NCBI GenBank assembly: GCA_905250115.1
Contig: CAJNOI010000016.1
Location: 551,980 to 615,979 of the forward strand
Source of the DNA: Adineta steineri
Taxonomy: Eukaryota; Rotifera; Eurotatoria; Adinetida; Adinetidae
DNA: 64,000 nt
Reading direction: 5' to 3'
The translations under genes were made by a program, and so were the position numbers. Below are positions 20,138 to 33,838 of this stretch, in pieces; positions within the stretch are counted from its first letter, which is position 1, and every line of letters starts with the position of its first letter. The notes below the pieces were generated by a model. The model did not search any database. It was not told the DNA's origin and was given only the letters and a program-made list of their open reading frames with translations.

Positions 20138-22354
20138 TAATCAAAATAAGATTAAAAAATATCTTTTTGTAAATAATACTACAGCTGCTTATATATAATG
20201 TATTAAGAAACAAGAGAAAACTTATTTTCTTTTTTTATTTTGTTTAATAAAGAATGGATTTAAAGTTATTTTGTTTGATCAAAAACTTTATATTGATCCT
20301 ATAAAAATAAATAGTCAGTCATTACAAATTTTTGAGCATTAATGATGAAATACTTCTTAAAATAAGTTTATTTTCTTTTGTTTATAGAGTATAATTGCTA
20401 ACACCTAAGTTTATCTATCTTACCTGAAGAAAATGTCCAGGGATTAATTTTGTGCTTTCTTTCTACAATAATCACGTTGTCTATTTTTATTGTATAAATA
20501 TGTATCTAAATATAACTATTTCTTATGTAAATAACATTGAATTTATATTATAATGGTTATTTTTCTTGCACAATCGTAAAATTTTAAAAGAAAAATAATG
20601 AAACATTTTATGTGTTTCGAAATTCTTTGATTGTCTTATGCAATATGTTCATATGTGGTTATAATTAGATCTTTGTATTTATAGTAATAGACTACACCGA
20701 ATAGTTGTAAAAGGCCTGATGAGTTGTGGATTCAAGTTCGTGATAAATAGAATTTCACAATTCTTTTGATAGTAGTTTTATTTTTAAACTGAATATATAT
20801 ATATTGCTCTATTTATTCTTTTAGTTGCGAAATTACTCTACTATTTATAATCATTTAAATTTATAAAAGATAACATTTGTTTGATTATTTGACTACTGAC
20901 ATCTATATTTGTACTTGTGCTCTTCATTTAACTATATAAAATTATGGTTTTATGGTTCATACATTTCGACAATCCTATGTTTTTTCTTTACTTGATCACA
21001 TTAACTTTTAAAAACAAGTCTCACTCATCAAATACAGACAATGACGTCATAGAGTAGACTATCTTGAATTATTCCTGTTCTTAGCTTCCTTGCACGTTTT
21101 ATATATATAAAACGAACAAGTACTAGTCTGCTTCACCACGTAGAGGTGACAGGAATGTATACGAAGCAGATAAAATTTTTTTGGGGGTTTTTTTTTAAAG
21201 TATTTTTCGTTTTTTTTGTCGATAAATCGTTTTTTTTAGCTTGATTTTTTTTTTGGATTTTTCCATTTTGTTAATTTTTTTTGCAACCACAGGTTACAAT
21301 TGTTTTGGTTTAATATTTTTTTTTCAATTTGTTTTTTTTAATTTTGCAATTTTTATATCGACTACATTGATCATGTAATCGTTTTTTTCGTTTTTTAATT
21401 TGTTTTGTTTTGTTAATTTTAGTTAACTTCACAATAAATTGAACATTGTCACACCATTTTTTAATATTTAATTAAAGTTTTGTGAACCATTTTTTTGGTT
21501 TAAATTTTCCTAGTATTTCATGTGAAACAATTTCACATATGCACATATAGAAACACAAATAAAATCAGGTTATGTACATTATAATATGCACGAATAAGAA
21601 CCATTAAATTGTGCCATTTTAATTTTGTCATCAATGGGACCGTCGAATGATGATGCATCACAAATAACAATTTCTTCAAAAGGTTGAGCCATCACCAAGC
21701 GAAGTATCCCACGGCAAATTTGACAACAATTTGATTTGATGAGTTGGAGTGTGCCGAATGTTAAAATACTGTTTAAATTTACATAGCTTATATAGGTTGT
21801 AGAAAAATAGAGAAGAGAAAAATAGAGACGACAAATATCATGATGTGTAACAAGACATTCTTTGGTTGTTCTTTTCTTTTTTCTCTCCTTTTTCTTATAC
21901 TACCGTACAGTAAATTAATGTCTACTAGTAGTTATTGCACAATTTCTCGGCAACAAAGAAGTAATCTATCGCCGAAGGAGAAAAAAAACCCCAGTTTGGA
22001 AGTTTCTCACCTTGAAAATTTTTAATATTCTCTATCCTCTCCAATTACTTTGATATTGACATCAGATAACAAATAAAATGCATTCTCTAATATGTCATGC
22101 TTCATCAATTTTTTTAATGTATTGAATCTTTGCATATATTGACAATAATAAAGGTAGATGTCGCTAAAGAATAGTATCAATTAAGAGAATTTTTATTTGT
22201 GATTTTTCATTAGTCCAGTAATTAACAAATGAAATCGTTTTCTTTCTTTTTTTCTTATACAAATCAATTCATTTGTTCAATCCTATGTTCTACTCAATAT
22301 TTTGAGAAAAATCAATCGAAATATTTAGATAATAAGATTCTAATCAGCATTAGA
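20138..22354. other. Intergenic; CRE/TATA-like motif, palindromes, T-rich tract
   Basis: No gene recognised in about 2.2 kb. Items seen: ATGACGTCAT at 21041-21050 (CRE core), a perfect 20-bp palindrome at 21095-21114 centred on TATATATA, a nested inverted repeat (TCTGCTTC 21127-21134 with GAAGCAGA 21163-21170, and TCACC/GGTGA inside), and a strongly T-biased tract at about 21175-21440. These could be a promoter plus a structured transcript start, or chance in AT-rich DNA. Confidence 0.4.
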
Positions 22355-25300
22355 ATGTCTACTGGTTCATCAGCCAGTAGTAATAATGCTCCAATTCTAC
22401 CTATGTATGATAAAACTCCTTTATCTAATTTACTTGAAGCAGCTGTACAAAAAACTTATCATGAACTATATACAATGGCAGATGTGTATGTATCATTTAT
22501 TTTTCTTCAATACATATTTTATTCAATCAATCTTTCATTTTAGTTTACCAAGTAAAACAAATATCGAACGGTAAAAGTTTTAAATTCTTGTAAAAACCTG
22601 TATATTTCTTTTAATAATTATTTAGAAAAAAAGAATTAGTCAAATTTGCTTGTCGTGCTCGTCAATTATTTATACGCATTTTAGCTGTCGTTAAATGGGC
22701 AGCAACAGCTGGAAAAGTCAATGCATGCGAGGTACATATTTATATGAAATAAAAATAATCAAAACTATATTTTCGATGTTAAAGGATATACAAAACTTTT
22801 TGGAAGGTCGCAATAGAGTTGTACGTGAAACATCAGATTTATTAGCACAATTAGCACGTGAAAGACTTCTTGATGCAAGGTATAATGATTATGAATAAAA
22901 ATAAATTTTTCAAAAATATATTATTCTTTTAGATTACCAAATTATCCTATAACAGATGCTGTTGATGCATTAACATTAGGTTCAGTTAATTATTTACCTG
23001 AACGAATATCGGTTTGTTATGACAAAAAAATTCATTTTTTCTTCAATTAAATAAGTATTTATTTAGGAAGCAACAACTCCTTTTATACCAGCGACTGATA
23101 TTGAACGTCAAGAAATTTTACCACGTCTTCAACAAATTCTTACAGCAAGAGTAGCTATCGCAGAATTGCCTATTCAATTTACAAGTGTTACAATAAGTAT
23201 GTTCATAAATAGATATCCTAAGTTTCTTTTTGTATGATTAATTATGTTTTATTCTAGGAAATGGAATAGTCACACTAGCTGTTGATGGTGAATTTGAAGT
23301 TAAATTAGGTATAACAAGTGATAATCTATTTGCTCCATGGCATGTTTATAAAACAAAATTGTTTTTACGTGATCCAGAAGAACCAGGTATAAAGCTTGAA
23401 ATTAAAAAAAAATTATTTTATTTTATTTTATTATAGAACAAGAACTTGTTCATGCTGTACAAGTAAGTTTAAATGTTTGTTTCATATGAAATATATCTTA
23501 TTATTTAAATCTAGATGCAAACATTAACCAATTATATTCAAAGTTGGCTTATCGAATCCGAAAATCCGTTAGTTGAACTCTATCGATATTTACGTATGTT
23601 ATTTCTATTTATTTCTAAATTATATTATTTTTCATTCAATAGATTATTATTGTCAATCATTACGTTTACAAGTTTTATATGAACAAGTAAATAACAACAA
23701 ACGAATAGAGAAAATTGATGATTGTTTTTTTTCTCAGGCTCATAGAATACGTAATCGAAGTGCAAAACAAAAGCATTTACATATATCAAGTTATATCCCA
23801 TGTAAAAGTTTTAATATTGAATATTGGAAGGAATATAATCTAAATAATCAACAAAAAAAGACAACAATAAATGAAAAAAATCGAGATATTGGTATGACTA
23901 TTGTATGTGATGATGATGGAAAATTTCAAATAATTCATTGGCCACCATTACCTGTTGAGGATAGCGTCGCAATTTTACAAATTTTAGAAGTAAAACTAAT
24001 CTTATTTGTTTTCAATAAATTTATCTATATACATAATCTTTAGAAATCAACATTTACTATGGAAGAAATTCTTAATCGAACAATCTATGCACGATGTCAA
24101 CGTCGATTTGAAGTTTGCTATTTTATTTTATTATATCATTTTTTGTGTATATGAAAATTATTTCTAGGAATTAAAAGAAACTATTCTATCAACAACTTCT
24201 GCAAATAGTATGTTATAATATTTCGATTAGATTAAATACAGATTTCTAATTTTGAATATTTAGTTGAAATTGATTCATCAATTCCTGTATTAAAATGCGA
24301 ATTATTACCGGAAAGTACATCCGAAGAAATTTTATTTATTTCCATAAGTCCATTTTCGGGTTTATATAAAATTGTTTCATATATGGAATCTCGTTTTTGT
24401 CTACAAATTGAACATGCACTCAATCGTGATCAAGGAAATTTAATTGATGCGATTAATTTATTTAAGTAAGAAGAAAACAAAAAAATAAAATTCTTATTTT
24501 TAATAAAATCTTCTTTAGAATTTGGTTAATTCAACAACGTATTCCATCTCTTCTTGCTCATCTTAATTGTCGTGTTTTCACACGTTTACCATCATTAAAT
24601 CCAAAACATGAATTAATTATTCCTTTTCTACATAATAGTATTTATATTGAATTAACTCATAATGAAGGATATTATATTGTAAGAAAAAAGATTTTTTGTC
24701 GATTTTTATAAATAATTATTTTATTTAGCTTGTTCATATATCGAATGTAAATCAATTATTAATTCAATATTATTTATTAATTATTGAAAAACGTTCATCT
24801 GTTCATGATCCATTGATAATTCAACAACAAAATGTACAGTATAATCAACAAGCAATAATGGCAAATGATGAAAGTGCAAAATGGATATTAGAACCACTTA
24901 TTTTATGTCCATTAGATCCAACAGCATTTCTAAGAAAAGAATTAATAGAAGTTTGTTGAAAAAATTTTATTTGTAAATAAAGAAAATTTTTTATATTCGA
25001 TTTAGTTTAAATATCCATTTCATTTTGGAAAAATGAAAGAAACAATTGAAGACGAACATGGAATAAAACAAGCGAGATCAGTAAATAAAAATTGAAATAT
25101 TTATTTTTATTATATTTTTATTCTTTTTAGACATCAGTTCTTTCACTTAAATTATTATTAAAATTAGTTAATTATTTTGATGAAATGCTTACATTTACAT
25201 TTTTAAAAGAAGAAGTAAACATTCTATTGATTTTATTTTAGAATTTAACAATAAAAAACGATTTTTGTTTTTTATTCATTAGTTTCAACGTAAAAAAACA

Positions 25301-28300
25301 ATATGTAAAGGTATTATTTATAGTCCATGGACTGGTATTCCATATCTTGATATAGTTCGGTAAGTATCTTTGTTTTATTTTTTTTATTATAAAATAAAAA
25401 AATATTTTAATAGAACATCTACCGGTGATGATTCATTCTCATCAAATACCGAACTTTCAAGTTATATTAATGAATGTTTTTGGCCTCGAATTTCATCATG
25501 TACTATTCGATTAGCTTATACATTACGTGATACAACTCATGCCCATAAATATACTGAACGACAATGGACTTTACAAGTAAATTTCATTTTCTTTCTTATA
25601 TACTATTTAACGTTTCTTTATATATTTTTTAGTTAAATTTACTTGACAATAATTATTTTAATAATTCAATTTTAAAAAGTATGTCTATAATAAATATCTT
25701 CGAAGAATATATATATATATTTTATTGTTAACTTTAGCTCCATATAATTCTATTCTTGTTTGTACTTATACCTCAGCAAAAATGTATTCGAAAGTAGTTG
25801 ATTATATTCATAATGAACTTCGAGCTGCATTTGAATTAACATATTTATTTGAAAATTATGCATTATCATTATCAGGTTTATATAATATAGACAAAAAAGA
25901 AAAAAGAAATTTTATTTTCATTCTATATAGAATCAACTGATCTTCGAGCAATTGCTGAAGTAACATCATTTAATTTTTTTAAATGTATAATTCACTACGG
26001 ACCAAATTTTGCTTTTGCTGTGCGTATAAAAAGAATAATGAAAGTTTTTTTTTATTTTTTTTCGAATATATTTCTAGGTCACAATAACACATATTATTAA
26101 TCAAAATCAACAAGATTTAAATTCAACTAGTGGAGGATTATTTGATTTACGTTTTACAACAACAAGTAATAAATTTTTAACAACAGCACATCAATTATTA
26201 AATGGAAAATTAATTCAATTTCTAAATCGAACACGTTCATTAAAACAATTTCTTCGGGTAAATAATAGAAAAATTCTAATATTCATATTTATCTTTTATT
26301 AATTTAGTTATTACATATGACAACAATTCCAATATCTTCTATTGGACGATTGAATTGTTTTAATCGTGCAATTATTTTTATTAATCAAGTTTGTTTTATA
26401 CAAATAATTTTTCTTTTCAAAAGGAACAATTTTTTTTTCTAGGGTGCATGTATTCAATCAACGTTTACATTTGTTCCTTATACTGAAGTTCGATGGCGAT
26501 TAATATTCGGTCAAATATTTGCACTTGATATTCAAATATGTGGACCTAATTTAATACTTGTACGTGATGGCGCATACAGTGTACAATTAAACAGTCTATT
26601 ACCTGAACTTTTACCAATACCAAGACTTAAAGTAATAGTGAAATTAGTTTTAAATATCGAATTTTGAAAAAATTCTCTTTTAAATTTCTATAGGATTTCT
26701 TATCGAGATATGCTGATGATCGAGGATTAACATTTGAATTTATGCATATAACAGATTGTTTTCGTGATCGAGATTTTCTTTTACCTGAATTACAGTTACC
26801 TCCACCACCACCTCCAGTATCAACAACAACAATAACAACAAATCCTCCATCAAATCGACCATTAACTTCAGGAAATGCACCAACTCCACATTTATTACAT
26901 CCTGTTGGAACACCAGCTTCATCACTCAATCCATTAACACCTGCAAGTGTTGGTCCTAGTAGTCAATCTCAAGTACAAGCGAATTCACCATCACAATCAT
27001 TAATTGCACCAAGTCCTGGTGGTTTTATGGGAATAAGTTCACCGATGATGATGACACAAATAGGCTCACCAATGACTAATACGAATACAGCACAATTAAC
27101 AGCTCCATCACCAATGGGTATTCCTACACAATCACCAGGAAATATTTATGGTATATTTATTTAAATCTAAGAAAGAACTATTGCGAATAAGATCATGATT
27201 TTTCATCTTTATTTTAGAAATGCCATATATAAGTCCCGGAACCCGACAATCTAGTTCAACATTTCCCGGTTCATTTCTTGGCCCATCACCTGGTACACCT
27301 GCAAATACTACCATGACATCTGCACCCACTCCAACAAATACTCGATCCGATGAAAATGGTAATCATATATTGATTAATTCTTCATTTCTTTTCTTTTAAT
27401 CAAAAATTCTATTCTTAGTTACTAAACAAACATCAACATTACATACTTATAATCGACATATATATTCTAAACATTATCCTGTTTATATGAGTCAACAAAC
27501 ATTTTTTCGAATGATTTTTACATCTGATGGACATCAATGGTCAAAATTAGAATCATTTCTTGCATCATCTGTTCTTGTTAGACATTTTAATCGTGCTGTT
27601 TCAGAACCATATGATCCTAATAATCCAAAAGTAAATAAAATATTTTTGTCTGTTTTTCTCTTCTATTTATATTTTTGATTAAGGTACGTTCTGTATCAAA
27701 CGAACAAGATACATATCGAATCGATCATCTATCATTACAAATTGCATTTGTATTTGATAGTAATACAGCAACATATCGAATTCATTTTACATCTACTGCT
27801 GATCCTTCATCTCAACAACAACAACAGCAACAACAACAACAGCAACAACAACAACAACAACAATCTAATTTTACTTGGCAACCTGATGAACTTCAAACAA
27901 TGGAAACATTTTTTAATGATAATTTTTTTCCTACATCAATATTATCAAGTGGAACAAATCAAATAATTACGCCAACTATGGATATTTTATCGTTGGCAGC
28001 AGCATCACAAAATCGAAATACATCTATGGGATCATTTGAAAAAATGCTTTCACATGTTCACCCACGTGTATTACGTGATCTTGTGAAAATCATTCGACTT
28101 GAACAGGTAAGTTGATATTATCTGGGTGTTCTATTTAGATCAACAAGAGACACCCATCGAATCATTATTTGGTATAATTCTAATTTATCTTTAATTTTAG
28201 AATGCTGAAAACCATCATGTATGGCGAGCACGATGGTGTTTAACAATACCACCAGGTAATGGTTTTTCTCAAGTTGGTCAACCCGCAATTTATTGTCAAC

Positions 28301-28732
28301 CTGGTCAAGCATCTATTTTTATCGTATGTTTTTTTTTAATTCTATTTTCAAATTGAAATCATCTCTTTTATATTTAAATTTCTTAGTTTCAATTTATTCC
28401 AAGAACAAATCGAAATGATCTTCAAATGTCGAATACTATAAATACATCATCATTTATTGTACCATTAACACATGATGTAGCAACAAATCAAACAGCTTTA
28501 TGGGAGAGAATTTTTAAACAATCATTAATGGGTAATGAACAAAAATATCACAATATATCAAAAATTCTTATTAACTCACGTGAAACAATTAATAAATGTA
28601 AGTCTACTTAATTTTTGAAGACAAAAAAATAAAAGATATTATTCTGTTTTAGATGAATGTTCATTATTTCCAACGATTGTTGAATTAATATCTTGTTTAC
28701 AAAATTCTTTAATATCCAATTATTCATCTTGA
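22355..28732 (+). CDS. MED14: Mediator of RNA polymerase II transcription subunit 14
   Basis: MED14 is the backbone subunit linking head, middle and tail of Mediator in the nucleus. Many short exons assemble from the ATG at 22355 (MSTGSSASSNN) to TGA at 28730-28732. The N-terminal half shows the conserved order PLSNLLEAAVQKTYHEL, LPSKTNIERKKELVKFACR, RQLFIRILAVVKWAATAGKV, then FLEGRNRVVRETSDLLAQLA and NGIVTLAVDGEFEVKLG. The middle and C-terminal exons keep the family's Gln/Pro/Ser-rich low-complexity region (about 26770-27360), a 17-Gln run at 27813-27863 and a final folded segment ending ELISCLQNSLISNYSS. In-frame codons upstream of 22355 are probably 5' leader, because an AG acceptor at 22347 sits 7 nt before this ATG. 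No frame break was noticed; not every exon boundary was verified. Confidence 0.92.
27813..27863 (+). repeat. CAA/CAG microsatellite encoding 17 glutamines
   Basis: 51 nt of nearly pure CAA with occasional CAG inside a MED14 exon, encoding Q17. Length variation between alleles or gene copies is likely at such a tract. Confidence 0.9.
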
Positions 28733-29179
28733 TAAATCTTTTCGTTTTTTCTTTTTCCTTTCTTTTGTTATTGTATGTATTTTATTCGATTTGTATACTT
28801 CTATTGAAAGAAAAAACCAAAAAATAGATGATAAGCAGAATACTTTTGTACACATTCTTGAGTTCTATTCAAGAGAAAAACAAATTTTTTTTCGTATATA
28901 TATTGATGTATTGTATAATTATTTATTATTTGCTTTCGTAGTTATTGTTATCAAAGCGACATTAAATAAGATATTGAGTTATGTCCGTCGTTTCATCTAA
29001 AATTCTACGCGTGTTGTTGTTGTTGTTGTTATTATTATTATTGTTCTTATTATTATAAAACGAAAAAGAAATATCTTTTGTTTATTATATTAAAAAAAAA
29101 GGCTAAAACTATTTCAAATAAAAAATAAACTTGTATAAGTGATGTTTAGATTTTTGTCTTTTTAAGATTAGTTTTGTTT
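28733..29179. other. MED14 3' flank
   Basis: AT-rich, with a GTTGTTGTTATTATTATTA-type microsatellite around 29013-29055 and no convincing ORF. Confidence 0.5.
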
Positions 29180-30230
29180 ATGAAAAAAAAATTGAAACGT
29201 ATTCAAATTATTCATCGAACAAAAGATGGAAAATGTAATAAATTCTGGCAAAATATTGATTTTAATCGAATGATTACACTTAAACATATTTGGATTGATG
29301 TAAATCAACAATCAATTTTATCATCAGATGATAATCAGAAATTTTATTGTTATAAAACAAAAACATTATTACCAGAATGGTATCATATTGATTTGTTAAA
29401 TGATAATGATCAAATATTAATTGAGGAATTTAATGAAAAGTAATATATTGTTTAAAATTCAACGAGAACCAGTAGTTTGATAAGAAAGATAGAAGATTTA
29501 TTCCATCGAGAATAGAACTATGTTTAACAGAATTATAAGAGACCATCTATAAAGAACGTTCAGACGCAGTTACTTTAAACGAAATTGATTTTTGAAGAGT
29601 TCCGTAGTTCGAAAATAAACTCGGGTGATTAAATCATTCTGGATATAGATGAAACAATTGTGGCATGTATTTCGTCATTTAACGATTTCATTACATCATA
29701 AATTCAGGAAATGATCGAGTTCTACTTTCGATAATCAGTTTCAAAAGAGTAATCTGTTAAAGTCGTATGACATCTTAAACGGATGTAGTACTGAGAAAAC
29801 AGTAAATATTTATTAGATGCGATAGTAGAGAGAGTTATCTATTGAAACATAGAGAATGGGACAATACATATATTGATTTTCTTATTCTATCTGCGAGAAA
29901 AAAAGATTAGTGAAATTTTATCTCACATGTTTAACATTGATTTCATTTCGTAATTATATAACAATATTTCTTCTAATATTATTTAGTGTACTTTCCAATA
30001 AACCCACAGTTTCATCAATACCGATTCAAATTGAATGCTGAAAAAATTCAGCATTACCGACTGAATTCGAATGTTTCAAAAATATACCGAAAAAGAAACA
30101 ATTAAATGCATTTGTTACAAATCGATCATTTATCATTACGAATAAACATTCAATACCAAATGATTTCTATCAACAATGGGAAGAAGGAAAAATGCATAAA
30201 AATACAAATAATTGTCGAATGATATTCTAA
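29180..30230 (+). pseudogene. Unrecognised, probably decayed gene
   Basis: An ATG at 29180 opens 86 codons with gene-like codon use (FWQNIDFNRMITLKHIWIDV, LLPEWYHIDLLNDNDQILIE). A GTAATA donor-like site lies at its end. After 550 nt without coding look, a TTATTTAG acceptor near 29986 leads, in compatible phase, into VLSNKPTVSSIPIQIEC then a stop. One frame over, the text continues with gene-like sequence: ALPTEFECFKNIPKKKQL, FVTNRSFIITNKHSIP and NDFYQQWEEGKMH to TAA at 30228-30230. The switch of frame mid-sentence suggests a frameshifted or retired gene, or an exon boundary I cannot place. I do not recognise the family. Confidence 0.35.
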
Positions 30231-30293
30231 TAAATAATCATTTGTGTTAACAAGAAGAATTTTTTAATTGAATTCTTTTCTAGATCATAAAAC

Positions 30294-31328
30294 ATGTTTT
30301 TTCGTGATAAAGTAGCTAAAGTATCTTTAAGAGATATGCTCGAAATTCAAGAACGTCTTGGAACGAAAAAGTAAAAACTCTCTTAATAATTTAAAATATT
30401 TAAACATTATGAAATATTTAGTTTTACAAAAGCCTTACAAAAAGAAGCAGAAGAAAATGATAATGATGACGATGATGATAATAATGAACAATTCGCGCGT
30501 AAGACTCAAACATCAACAACTATAAAAAAACCAATATCTACTGAACGAACATCAAAACTCGAGTAAATATTATAAATTGATTTATTTTTTTTTTCAAATA
30601 AATTTAATTGATAAAATAGACCATTGGAAATATCATCAAAACGACAACCAGCAAAAAAAGATCAAATTCCTGTTCATTTGCGTGGCAGACGAAAACTTAT
30701 TGATCCACGTTTTAATGAACAATTTGGGGATTATGATGCTAAAGAATTTCGACAATCCTATCATTTTATTACTGATATGAGACGAAAAGAATTAAATGTA
30801 AATCAATTGATTTCTAATTTCGTATGTTACAAAAATTGTATTTAATTAACTTTAGGATCTTAGAAAACAATTGAAAACATCTGAAGATCCAACAGAAAAA
30901 ATGAAATTAAAAGCAGTTATTAATCGTCTTGTATGTTTCTTTTTGAAAACTTTATTTTGTACTATAAATTATTTATGTAAATAGAAATCTCAAGTGAAAA
31001 ATGTTGATGATTTAGATCGTGTTGAAAAAGTTTCGAAAGAAATTGAACAAAAAAGTGAAAAACTTGCGAATAGTGGTGAATCTACACCATATATAACAAA
31101 AGGTGAGAGAAGAATCTTTCTTAATAAATTTTTCATAAATAAAATTTCTGTTTTTTTTCATATTTAATAGAAGTTCGAAAAGTAATGAAATTAGCAACAA
31201 CATATACAGATTTGAAAAATACAGGACGAATCGATGCTTATTTAAGTAAAAAACGTAAACGTTTAGCAAGTAAAACAAAGAAACAAATGCCAACACGACG
31301 TGTTAACGATGATGACGACGAAGATTAA
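30294..31328 (+). CDS. RRP36: Ribosomal RNA processing protein 36 homolog
   Basis: RRP36 is a nucleolar factor of the small-subunit processome needed for early 18S pre-rRNA cleavages. Six short exons run from the ATG at 30294 to TAA at 31326-31328. The N terminus MFFRDKVAKVSLRDMLEIQE matches the family start, where an F/L-E-L-Q helix is followed by GTK. An acidic Asp/Asn/Glu stretch comes next, then the core RGRRKLIDPRFNEQFGDYD, KEFRQSYHFITDMRRKEL and a basic coiled-coil region. The C terminus is TGRIDAYLSKKRKRLASKTK, as in other RRP36 proteins, followed by an acidic end. An AG acceptor at 30283 lies 10 nt before the ATG. Size and order are normal. Confidence 0.9.
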
Positions 31329-31638
31329 TTTTTTCCGAATATTTCATTGTTATATTGTAAGAGATTTTCTTGTTTTTGATGAATTAATTATATTCAACAT
31401 CATCAAATATGATACACACATCTCTTTTAACTTCAAGGAGAAAAAGAATATTCTTCGAATTATATGAAAATTAATTTATCACATAGAGGTTAGCGTTTAT
31501 CATAAAATTTTTATTTGTTAAGTAAATTTCATGCTTATCGATACTATCTATATTTTCCTGCTAAATATAAAACGAACAGTATCTATCTAAAAATCAATGT
31601 GTTTAAATAAAAAAAATATCAAAGTCAAGATTTGTTCA
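31329..31638. other. Convergent 3' spacer RRP36 / sorbitol dehydrogenase
   Basis: About 310 nt of AT-rich sequence with no ORF; presumably both 3'UTRs. Confidence 0.5.
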
Positions 31639-33199
31639 CTAATGTTGAACTTCATTTCCACATTGGATCTAAAATAATACGGAAATTTAGTAAGATAATA
31701 AAACTATTTTGATGAAAAGAAAATTATACATACCATTACTTTAATGGCTTGTCCACTTTCAGCCATTTCAAAAGCTTGAACAGATTCATTAATTTTAAAT
31801 CGATGTGTAATCAATGGTTTAACATCAATTCGACCAGATGCAATTAAACTTAATGCAGCTGGATAACAATTTGCATAACGAAACACACCACGAATATCAA
31901 TTTCACGAACAGCAGCATTTACAATAGGTAATGATGCTAGTGGACGTCCAAGACCGACAAGAACTACAACACCACCGGATATTGTGCCCTATATATAATA
32001 TAATGTCATATTTTATTTCATTTTACCGAAAAATTACTAACATAGAATGTTGTTTGAATGGATGATTCAGCACCTGAACATTCAATTGAAATATCTGGCA
32101 TACATCCAAGTGTTTCAATAACAATTTGAGCTGTTTTTTGTGCATCTTTATCAGCAAGAATAACATGACTAGCTCCAATCTTTTTTGCAAAATCAAGTCG
32201 AGATTGACTAATATCTATTGATTAAATAAATATAATATATAGTAAAATTAAAAATTCTTATTAAAAAACATACCAGTCATAATAACTGTATCAGCACCCA
32301 TTGCTTTGGCTGCCAGCATACTGACAAGACCGATGGGTCCTTTAGATATTTATAAAGATTATATTGAATAGATTTTTATTATTCAATATTACCAGCTCCA
32401 GTAATCAATACTTTTGATCCAATTGTAACACCAGCTCGACGACATGCATGTACACCAACACTTAATGGTTCACAAAATGCACCTTCTTCATAGCTAACAT
32501 GATCTGGTAATCTATGAGAAAATCATGTGTTTTTTGAAAATAAATTATTTAATTTTACTTGAAACAAAAATCAGCAGCATGAGTATGATAACGTGCAATG
32601 CTTCCATGAACAGGTGGTGTTGCAAGAAAAACAACATCAGGACAAAGATTATAACGACCAGTTTTACAAAAATCACATCGGCGACAAGGTACACCAGGTT
32701 CAATTGTAACACGATCACCTAAGAAATAAATATATTATTTAAAAGATAATTTAAATGTGTTACCTTCTTTAAGATTCTTGACATTTGGTCCAACTTTAAT
32801 AACTTTGCCGGAACTTTCATGACCAAGAACCATGGGAGCGCGAACGATAAAATCCCCTATAGCTCCCCATTTCTACGATATAATTAGAATTTTCATTTGT
32901 GTTAAAATAGAGAGAAATTTAATATTATACCCAATAATGTACATCACTACCACAGATGCCAACACTTTGCATTTCAATTAATACCTCTATAAAATCGTTT
33001 TATGTTTAATAAAAAACTATCATCTAATGATAATTAACTATATTACCTCCATCCTTTGGTTCACTGACTGGAAAAGGTTCCTTGAAAGAGAAATGATAAA
33101 ATGAGAATGAGAATTTTCAATTATTTAAGATCATACTAAACGAAGATCGTCAATTTTGTGAAGAACTAGGGCAATATTTTCATCAAGTGTTGAAGTCAT
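31639..33199 (-). CDS. SORD: Sorbitol dehydrogenase (zinc-dependent MDR family)
   Basis: Oxidises sorbitol to fructose with NAD+ in the polyol pathway, in the cytosol. About nine short introns are removed between the ATG at 33199 ([20 protein letters not shown]) and the TAG at 31641-31639. Zinc-binding motifs are present: [11 protein letters not shown] (catalytic Cys), VLGHESSG (catalytic His and Glu) and [14 protein letters not shown]. The Rossmann fold shows [19 protein letters not shown] followed by a Thr-Asp for NAD preference. Later blocks [17 protein letters not shown] and [16 protein letters not shown] are classic SORD. Four cysteines in PCRRCDFC...NLCP form a structural-zinc site that human SORD has lost. 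The last coding exon is short (ending NEVQH). An acceptor ends at 33213, upstream of the ATG. Confidence 0.94.
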
Positions 33200-33838
33200 G
33201 TTAATCTATTAGCTGTAATATATCTTTACTTTATCGGTGATGCGTCGGTGTGTGTGTCCGTTTATATCTATATGCGAAATTATATACGGTAACGCAAAAA
33301 AGAGAAAAAAGAAAAGGGTAAACGAGGGTGCAATGATAAGGAGCTCTGTCGTAAAAATTGTTTTTGATTATCTTTATCAATAACAATTTATGCAATAGTA
33401 AATACTAAAAGTAAAGCAACGTATTTAAAATAATCTATTTTAATTTGGCATATTAATTAATAAAAATTTTGAATATATCAAAAATTAAAATTATATTCCT
33501 TGATGTTTTTCTTTTCTTTCGTTCCCGCTCATTACGACAGGTTAATTTTAGACCAATAATAGAAAATTTGCACTCATTTGCACTTGTTTGTTTTTTTCTA
33601 AAGAACTAGAATTGATAAATTTTAATTGAAGTTATAGTAATATATTAAAAAAATAGGAATAAATTATATAAAGATATACTATCGATTTATCCTCCACATT
33701 TCTATATATCCATAAAATAATATAATGGTGGACCAATGAGAATTTTTGGATAAAACTTCTCTGACGACCCTACTCGAATTTACTAGATAGGCGCTTTTAG
33801 AAAAAAAACAATCATCGGAATCATCGTTTTAGAATAAA
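33200..33838. promoter_or_regulatory. Divergent intergenic region between SORD (-) and RPL19 (+)
   Basis: About 640 nt separating two genes transcribed away from each other, so it must hold both promoters. It contains a GT-rich tract near 33248 and T-rich acceptor tracts next to both starts (AG at 33213 on the minus strand; AG at 33800 on the plus strand). No obvious TATA box. Confidence 0.5.
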
